In this document: positions 1 to 4,591 of the stretch, piece after piece
Position numbering within the stretch: position 1 is the first letter of the stretch
Layout of the letters: every line of letters starts with the position of its first letter
Source: Pseudomonadota bacterium
GTDB lineage: Bacteria > Pseudomonadota > Gammaproteobacteria > Burkholderiales > Thiobacillaceae
Assembly (NCBI GenBank): GCA_030836725.1
Contig: JAUPLV010000137.1
Location: 1-5,639, forward strand
Direction of reading: 5' to 3'
Length of the DNA: 5,639 nucleotides
Position numbers and translations under genes: made by a program
The notes under the pieces: model-generated
The model's input: only the letters and a program-made list of their open reading frames with translations
Told to the model about the DNA's origin: nothing
The model's database searches: none

Positions 1-393
1 CAGCACGTTGATGACAGCCTGCTCCATGCGCGTCACCAGTTCACGGATGCCGTAGCCGCGACGGCGCAAATCGACCAGCACATAGACCACCACCTGACCC
101 GGCCCGTGATAGGTGATCTGACCGCCACGGTCGATCTGCACGACGGGAATGTCGGTTTCGGCGATCAGGTGCTCGGGCTTGCCGGCCTGTCCCTGGGTAT
201 AGACCGGCGGATGCTCCAGCAGCCACAGTTCATCCGGGGTGTCGGGCGTGCGCCGCGCGGTGAAATCCCGCATCGCCCGCCAGGTCGGCTCGTATTCGAC
301 CCGCCCCAGGGTCCGGACAATCGCCGCGTCCCCCCGATCCCTGAATCCCGATCCCTGATCCCTGATCCCTGACTCCTGATCCCCGGCAATCAC
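1..393 (-). CDS. lipB: LipB, octanoyl-[ACP]:protein octanoyltransferase, N-terminal part (3' end outside window; start uncertain)
   Basis: LipB moves octanoate from acyl carrier protein to lipoyl domains, the first step of lipoate assembly before LipA. In this frame 131 codons are visible. The conserved core starts at AIVRTLGRVEYEPTWRAM (about residues 24-41) and contains TPDELWLLEHPPVYTQGQAG (about 52-71) and the substrate-binding RGGQITYHGPGQ (about 89-100). The catalytic Lys and Cys lie beyond the left edge. The start is the problem. No ATG, GTG or TTG lies in frame between the core and the GTG at 393-391, which overlaps the ybeD stop (GTGA). From that GTG the first roughly 23 residues are Gly/Arg/Asp/Ser-rich and encoded largely by the 336-384 heptamer repeat, with no counterpart in E. 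coli LipB. Alternatives are rare starts such as ATT at 321-319, which has GGGGGGA 7 nt upstream, or CTG at 309-307. Identity is certain; the 5' end is not. Confidence 0.9.
   Translation of the reverse strand, partial: MIAGDQESGIRDQGSGFRDRGDAAIVRTLGRVEYEPTWRAMRDFTARRTPDTPDELWLLEHPPVYTQGQAGKPEHLIAETDIPVVQIDRGGQITYHGPGQVVVYVLVDLRRRGYGIRELVTRMEQAVINVL
336..384. repeat. Tandem heptamer repeat, 7 copies, consensus GATCCCT (plus strand)
   Basis: Seven consecutive 7-bp units with no phase slip: GATCCCT (336), GAATCCC (343), GATCCCT (350), GATCCCT (357), GATCCCT (364), GACTCCT (371) and GATCCCC (378). Four units are identical; the others differ at one to three positions. The array sits between the ybeD stop and the conserved lipB core. 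Read on the coding strand (AGGGATC) it has no stop codon in any frame, and three units encode a cyclic Arg-Asp-Gln-Gly-Ser-Gly-Ile heptapeptide. It also holds five GATC sites in 49 bp. Function unknown; it may be intergenic filler, a slippage-prone array, or coding for a LipB N-terminal extension. Confidence 0.9.
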
Positions 394-656
394 AGCGCCA
401 TCTTCACCCACGGATGCGCCGTGATCTCGCGATACAGCGCATCGAGTTGCGCCTTCGAAGTGGCGCGCACCACGCAGGTCACCGACAGGTAGTTGCCGCC
501 ACTGGACGCCCGCATTTCCACGGTTTCGGCCCTGAAATCCGGCGCATGGCGCAGCACCAGATCGACCATGGCCTGCGCGAAATCGTCGCGCCGCTCGCCC
601 ATGATCTTGACCGGAAAGTCGGTAGGAAATTGCAGCAGGGTTTCTTCTTCGCTCAT
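390..656 (-). CDS. ybeD: YbeD family protein (DUF493 / UPF0250)
   Basis: This is a small 88-aa protein of the DUF493 family, an ACT-like alpha-beta fold whose role is not settled; it is commonly found next to lipB. Family blocks seen are LLQFPTDFPVKIMG (7-20), a helix with DLVLRHAP (32-39), SSGGNYLSVTCVVRA (51-65) and the C-terminal VKMAL. Length and ends match E. coli YbeD (87 aa). I chose the ATG at 656, which forms an ATGA overlap with the dat stop and begins MSEEETLLQFP. A longer frame upstream to 794 has low-complexity sequence unrelated to the family and lies wholly over dat. A weak AGGTG sits 8 nt before the ATG. Its stop codon overlaps the only canonical in-frame lipB start (GTG at 393-391). 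Confidence 0.93.
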   Translation of the reverse strand: MSEEETLLQFPTDFPVKIMGERRDDFAQAMVDLVLRHAPDFRAETVEMRASSGGNYLSVTCVVRATSKAQLDALYREITAHPWVKMAL

Positions 657-1516
657 GCGCGCATCACCTGGTGTTTGAAGGTTTGATAGAGGGCGTCCAT
701 CCGCTGCGCCAGCGGCCCCGGCACGCCGGCGCCGACCGGGGCCCCATCGAGTTTCACGATGGCCATGATTTCCTTCGTGGACGAGGTCATCCACAGTTCG
801 TCGGCGGCGCGCACCTCGGCTTCGGAAATCGCCCGCACCTGGCGGGGAATCCCAAGTGTATCGGCGAGTTCGAGCACCACGTCGTAGGTGATGCCCGCGA
901 GCATCAGGCTGGATGGCGGCGGCGCCAGCAGCACGCCGTCTTTCACCACGAAAATATTGCTCGCCGCCCCCTCGGTCAGAAAACCGTCGCGCAGCATCAC
1001 GGTTTCGGCGCAGTCGGCATCGACCGCCTGCTGGCGCAGCAGGATGTTGGGCAGAAGTGAAATGGCCTTGATGTTGCAGCGCAGCCAGCGATTGTCAGCG
1101 GCGGTGACGGCGCAGACGCCCGCCGCCTTTTGTTCGGGGGGCGCGGTCGCCAGCGGCTGTGAAAACATGAACACCGTCGGTGGCACGCCCCGCGGAAAGG
1201 CATGATCGCGCGGCGGCTGTCCTTGAATAGGCGTGCCGCGGGTGACCTGGATGTAGAGCGACTGGTCGGCGAAGTCCTGCAGTTCGATCAGGCGCAGGAT
1301 CAGGTCGCGCCATTCGGCCATCCCGTGCGGATTGTCCAGGCGAATGCCGTCGAGGCTGCCCTGCAGGCGGCGCAGGTGCTCGTCGAGCCGGAACGGCTTC
1401 TTCGAATAAACCGGCACCAGTTCGTAGATGCCGTCGCCGAAGACAAAGCCGCGATCGAGCGCCGAAATCTTCGCTTCGGCAAGTGGCAGGAACTGGCCGT
1501 TAAGGTAGGCGCTCAT
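653..1516 (-). CDS. dat: D-amino-acid aminotransferase (PLP fold type IV)
   Basis: This cytoplasmic enzyme swaps the amino group between D-Ala and 2-oxoglutarate, giving pyruvate and D-Glu, and so links the two D-amino acids of the stem peptide. The product is 287 aa, the usual length. Compared with the Bacillus sp. YM-1 enzyme recalled from the literature, conserved blocks appear in order: DRGFVFGDGIYELV (21-34), EHLRRL (46-51), YIQVTRGT (88-95), RWLRCNIKAISLL (143-155) with PLP-binding Lys150, TEGAASNIF (181-189) with Glu182, and MTSSTKEI (243-250). Tyr31, Arg103 and His105 match the residues that hold the substrate carboxylate in YM-1 D-AAT, which favours a D-amino-acid enzyme over a branched-chain aminotransferase or aminodeoxychorismate lyase. 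The ATG overlaps the dacA stop and the TGA overlaps the ybeD start (ATGA both times). No clear Shine-Dalgarno is seen, which fits coupled translation. Confidence 0.93.
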   Translation of the reverse strand: MSAYLNGQFLPLAEAKISALDRGFVFGDGIYELVPVYSKKPFRLDEHLRRLQGSLDGIRLDNPHGMAEWRDLILRLIELQDFADQSLYIQVTRGTPIQGQPPRDHAFPRGVPPTVFMFSQPLATAPPEQKAAGVCAVTAADNRWLRCNIKAISLLPNILLRQQAVDADCAETVMLRDGFLTEGAASNIFVVKDGVLLAPPPSSLMLAGITYDVVLELADTLGIPRQVRAISEAEVRAADELWMTSSTKEIMAIVKLDGAPVGAGVPGPLAQRMDALYQTFKHQVMRA

Positions 1517-2628
1517 TTGGCGAAGTACAGCCGGATCGAATCCCAGCCGCGTCCAAAAATGCCGGCCACGGAAACGTCATGCAGCGCAACCAGCGGGTGA
1601 TCGCCGAGCGGCTTGCCGTCCAGGGTCAGCCGCAAGGTGCCCAGGCGCTGCCCCTTGCGGATCGGGGCGACGATCGGCTGCCGGGTGACGACTTCGGCCT
1701 TGACGCGCGGCGCGCTGCCGCGGGGCGTCAACAAATGGAAATCCTGTGCGAACCCGATGCCCACCGATGCCCGCGCGCCCCGATACAAACTCAACACCTT
1801 GACCGGCTGCTGCGCTCGGTACAGCAGCACGCTCTCGAAATTCTCGAAGCCGTAATTCAAAAGCTTCAGGGCGTCCTGGGTGCGCTGCGCATCGGAGTGC
1901 GCGCCCAGCACCACCGCGACACGGCGCTGATCGCCACGCCGGGCCGATGCCGCCGTGCAGAAGCCGGCCTGTACGGTGCGCCCGACCTTCATGCCATCCA
2001 CCGTGCTGTCGCGCCACAGCAGCCGGTTGCCGCTGTAATAGGCGATGCCCTCGATGTCGAGCTCCTTCTGCTTGAAAAATGCCTGCCGGTCGGGAAAATC
2101 ACGCAGCAGCGCACGTGCCAGCAGTGCAAGGTCGCGCGCGCTGGCCGCGTGTCCGGGCTGGTCAAGCCCGGTGGCATTCATGAAACGGGTTTTGTTCATG
2201 CCAAGGCGACGGGCCTCGCGATTCATCCGCTCGACGAACGCCGCTTCGCTGCCATCGGCCCCCGTCACCAGCGTCAGGGCGGCGTCGCTCGCCGACTGCA
2301 GCAGCATCGCCTGGATCAAGATGTCGACGCTGACCTTGTCGCCCGCCTTGAGGAAAATCCGCGCACCGTCCGACTGGGTCGCGGCCTCCGGCACCGTCAG
2401 TTCATCGGACAGGCTCAACTTGTTCTTCCGGATATCGCCGAACAGCACATACGCGGTCATCAATTGGGTCAGCGAAGCCGGCGCCATCGGCAGATCGGCC
2501 TGATGCGAGGCCAGCTCAAGGCCGCTGACCTGGTCGATCAACACCCAGGCGCGCCCCGAAATGCCCGCGGGAGTCGCCCATGCCGAAGCGGAAAACAGGA
2601 GCGCCAGCCCCAACCAGAAAAATTTCAT
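1513..2628 (-). CDS. dacA: PBP5-type D-Ala-D-Ala carboxypeptidase homologue with all three active-site motifs altered (probable pseudoenzyme)
   Basis: The family (peptidase S11; E. coli PBP5/PBP6) removes the terminal D-Ala from peptidoglycan pentapeptides in the periplasm. The 371-aa product is full length: a signal peptide with ASAWA|TP cleavage near residue 18, a peptidase domain (about 24-260), the beta-rich C-terminal domain (about 265-350), and a terminal FGRGWDSIRLYFAK like the usual amphipathic membrane anchor. The catalytic motifs are changed, however. The SxxK motif is S52-L-T-Q55 (Lys to Gln; codon CAA at 2466-2464). The SxN motif is S112-A-S114 (Asn to Ser; AGC at 2289-2287). The KTG motif is K214-V-G216 (Thr to Val; GTC at 1986-1984). 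Surrounding blocks such as MAPASLTQLMTAYVLF, LGMNKTRFMNATGL and LLWRDSTVDGMK are otherwise typical. Loss of the SxxK lysine abolishes activity in characterised PBP5 enzymes, so I infer no carboxypeptidase activity. The open frame argues for retention as a protein rather than decay. The gene overlaps rlpA and dat by 4 bp each. Family confidence is high; loss of activity is inferred. Confidence 0.95.
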   Translation of the reverse strand: MKFFWLGLALLFSASAWATPAGISGRAWVLIDQVSGLELASHQADLPMAPASLTQLMTAYVLFGDIRKNKLSLSDELTVPEAATQSDGARIFLKAGDKVSVDILIQAMLLQSASDAALTLVTGADGSEAAFVERMNREARRLGMNKTRFMNATGLDQPGHAASARDLALLARALLRDFPDRQAFFKQKELDIEGIAYYSGNRLLWRDSTVDGMKVGRTVQAGFCTAASARRGDQRRVAVVLGAHSDAQRTQDALKLLNYGFENFESVLLYRAQQPVKVLSLYRGARASVGIGFAQDFHLLTPRGSAPRVKAEVVTRQPIVAPIRKGQRLGTLRLTLDGKPLGDHPLVALHDVSVAGIFGRGWDSIRLYFAK

Positions 2629-3473
2629 TCCAGTCCTTTTAAATCGATCGGTCTGAGCAGGACCGCATTCAGCGCCAGGCGTTCCCGCACCCGCTCGCGA
2701 TCCGCGTGCGCCATCTCGTCGGATGAATAGGGCCCGAGCTGGACGCGATGCAGGTTTCCATTCAGCACTACACGCGTCCGGCCATCTTCCAGTTGCAGTT
2801 CATGCATCAGCCGTTCGCGCAGCTGGCGCGCGTTGTCCGCGCTTGAAAATGCGCCAACCTGCAGGTAGATGCCGGTCGACAGCGTCTGGCCCGGTGCGTC
2901 GGGGGCGGAGGGGTCGAGGCTTTCCACCCTGACGCGGGTGCTGCCCTGCGCGATGTAACCCAGTTTGTAGGCCGCCGTGTAGGACAGATCGATGATGCGC
3001 TTGCCGTTGAACGGCCCGCGGTCGTTGATGCGCACCACCACCGACTTTCCATTGTTGAGGGCAGTGACCCGCGCATAGCTCGGGATCGGCAGGGTGGGAT
3101 GGGCCGCCGTCATCGCGTACATGTCGTACAGTTCGCCGGAAGCGGTTTTTTTTCCGTGGAAGCGGCGCCCATACCACGATGCCAGACCTTCCTCGCGATA
3201 GCCGCGCGATTCGGTCTGCGGAGCGTAGGTGTTGCCCAGCGCGACATAGGCGCGGTTGGCGAAGCGGTGCAGCGGCTCGGCGCGCGGCACGGCATCGGGA
3301 ACGGCTTCAAGATTCGGCGGCGGATTGGCCTCCGGACCGTCGTCGAGATAATAGCCGCCGCTTTTCGCCGTCGCGGCAGGGGGCGGTTTTTTTGCGGCGA
3401 CGTAAGAATTGCCGCCGCACCCGGACAGCGCCAGGACAATCGCGGCAACACCCGGCATCAGGAACGTTTTCAT
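2625..3473 (-). CDS. rlpA: RlpA, septal lipoprotein lytic transglycosylase (DPBB + SPOR)
   Basis: RlpA is an outer-membrane lipoprotein that, in Pseudomonas aeruginosa, cleaves glycan strands lacking stem peptides and helps daughter-cell separation. The product is 282 aa. Residues 1-18 are a lipoprotein signal peptide with lipobox LSGC, lipidated Cys19, followed by a Pro/Ala-rich linker (about 28-66). The double-psi beta-barrel runs from about 94 to 185: GLASWYG (96-102), TASGELYDMYAMTAAHPTLP (110-129) and VVVRINDRGPF (145-155). By motif, Glu114, Asp117 and His125 match the catalytic-region residues reported for P. aeruginosa RlpA, including the Glu-His spacing of 11, so this copy looks active. 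A SPOR domain (about 201-275, YLQVGAFSS and HRVQLGPYSS) would bind denuded septal glycan. No Shine-Dalgarno is visible before the ATG (upstream reads AAAATTCCACC), so it may depend on coupling to rodA 17 bp upstream. Its TGA overlaps the dacA ATG. Confidence 0.96.
   Translation of the reverse strand: MKTFLMPGVAAIVLALSGCGGNSYVAAKKPPPAATAKSGGYYLDDGPEANPPPNLEAVPDAVPRAEPLHRFANRAYVALGNTYAPQTESRGYREEGLASWYGRRFHGKKTASGELYDMYAMTAAHPTLPIPSYARVTALNNGKSVVVRINDRGPFNGKRIIDLSYTAAYKLGYIAQGSTRVRVESLDPSAPDAPGQTLSTGIYLQVGAFSSADNARQLRERLMHELQLEDGRTRVVLNGNLHRVQLGPYSSDEMAHADRERVRERLALNAVLLRPIDLKGLE
2634..2637 (-). promoter_or_regulatory. Weak ribosome binding site for the dacA homologue
   Basis: The coding strand reads AAAAGGA CTGGA ATG, so an AGGA core lies 5 nt before the dacA start, within the last codons of rlpA. 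It supports the annotated ATG at 2628, which also starts a proper signal peptide. Confidence 0.5.
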
Positions 3474-3490
3474 GGTGGAATTTTAACGCC

Positions 3491-4591
3491 TCATGATTTG
3501 TTGAGCTGGCGATGCGTCGCCACGCTCATCACAATGCCCATGCCGAGCAGCAATGTTATGAGCGCTGTTCCACCATAGCTCATCAGCGGCAGCGGCACGC
3601 CCACCACCGGCAGAATGCCCGACACCATGCCCATGTTGACAAACGCATAGGTGAACAGATTGAGGCTCAGCGTGGCCGCCATCAACCGCCCGAACAGGGT
3701 GGGCGCGCGCGCGGCAATGATCAGGCAGCGTGCAACGATGGCCAGATAGAGCCCGACCAGCAGAATCGCGCCGAGGTAGCCGAATTCCTCGCCGAACACG
3801 GCGAAAATAAAATCGGTCGTCCGCTCGGGAATGAAGTCGAGTTGGCTCTGCGTCCCTTCCATCCAGCCCTTGCCGAAGAAACCGCCCGATCCGATCGCGA
3901 TGGTGGACTGGGTGATGTGGTAACCGGCGCCGAGCGGGTCGGCAGCGGGATCGAAAAGAGTCAGCACGCGACGCTGCTGGTACTCGTGCAGCAATCCCCA
4001 CACCACCGGCAAACTCACCGCACCAAGGGCGGCGCCCCCGAAAATGGCCTTCCACGGCAAGCCTGCGAAAAACAACAGGTAGAAACCCGAGGCGCCGATC
4101 ATCAGCGCGGTGCCCAGATCGGGCTGGCGCAGGATCAGCAGAAACGGCACCAGCAGTAGCGCGGCGCCCGTCAGATAATGTTTCGCGCGCAGCACCGCCT
4201 CGTTATGCTGGAAATACCAGGCGAGCATCAGCGGCAATCCCAGCTTCAGCAATTCCGACGGCTGGAATACCATCACACCCAGGTTCAGCCAGCGCCGCGA
4301 GCCATTGCGAACCTCGCCGAACAGCGCCACCCCGATCAGCAGCACCACCCCGGCCACATAAAGCAGCGGCCCCGCCCTGGACAAGAGGTGCGGCGGCACA
4401 TTGGCCATCACCACCATCACCCCCAGCGCCAGGCCGATGTTGATCAGATGACCGCTGATTCGCGCCGGGCTTTGCCCCGCGGCGCTGGCCACCACCGCAA
4501 CGCTGATGCCCAGCAGCAGCAGTACCAGGGTCAGCAGAATGCCGTCCAGATGGCTGAGCCTGCGCACGATCCAGTGGCTAATCCGCGGCAT
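3491..4591 (-). CDS. rodA: RodA, SEDS peptidoglycan glycosyltransferase of the elongasome
   Basis: RodA is the polytopic inner-membrane protein that polymerises lipid II into glycan strands and works as a pair with PBP2. The product is 366 aa with about ten hydrophobic segments, the usual SEDS size. Recognisable family blocks are NGSRRWL (96-102), QPSELLKLGL (110-119), RQPDLGTA (155-162), GSGGFFGKG (234-242), IPERTTDFIFAV (254-265) and the C-terminal GILPVVGVPLPLMSYGG (325-341). Asp260 in the TDFIF block corresponds by motif to the aspartate reported as essential in other RodA proteins (from recall). Start choice: two in-frame ATGs exist, at 4597 and 4591. A strong GGAGG (4598-4602) abuts the first with no spacer but lies 6 nt from the second, so I use 4591. 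The start lies inside the end of mrdA. A 17-bp gap separates its TGA from rlpA. Confidence 0.97.
   Translation of the reverse strand: MPRISHWIVRRLSHLDGILLTLVLLLLGISVAVVASAAGQSPARISGHLINIGLALGVMVVMANVPPHLLSRAGPLLYVAGVVLLIGVALFGEVRNGSRRWLNLGVMVFQPSELLKLGLPLMLAWYFQHNEAVLRAKHYLTGAALLLVPFLLILRQPDLGTALMIGASGFYLLFFAGLPWKAIFGGAALGAVSLPVVWGLLHEYQQRRVLTLFDPAADPLGAGYHITQSTIAIGSGGFFGKGWMEGTQSQLDFIPERTTDFIFAVFGEEFGYLGAILLVGLYLAIVARCLIIAARAPTLFGRLMAATLSLNLFTYAFVNMGMVSGILPVVGVPLPLMSYGGTALITLLLGMGIVMSVATHRQLNKS

Noticed and set aside
165..389. Minus-strand 74-codon frame across the heptamer repeat
   Set aside because: It is out of frame with the conserved LipB core and stays open only because the repeat has no stops; it would matter only if copy number changes.
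657..794. N-terminal extension of ybeD to a start at 794
   Set aside because: The extra residues are low-complexity Gly/Arg sequence lying over dat and are absent from the YbeD family; the ATG at 656 gives the normal length and an ATGA overlap.
1579..2730. Open frame of 383 codons on the plus strand opposite the dacA homologue
   Set aside because: It is a mirror of dacA codon bias in GC-rich DNA: composition is Arg/Gln/His-rich, no family is recognisable and no ribosome binding site is seen.
3474..3490. Possible promoter or terminator between rodA and rlpA
   Set aside because: The gap is only 17 bp, with no stem-loop and no paired -35/-10 elements; a short AT-rich run alone is not enough.
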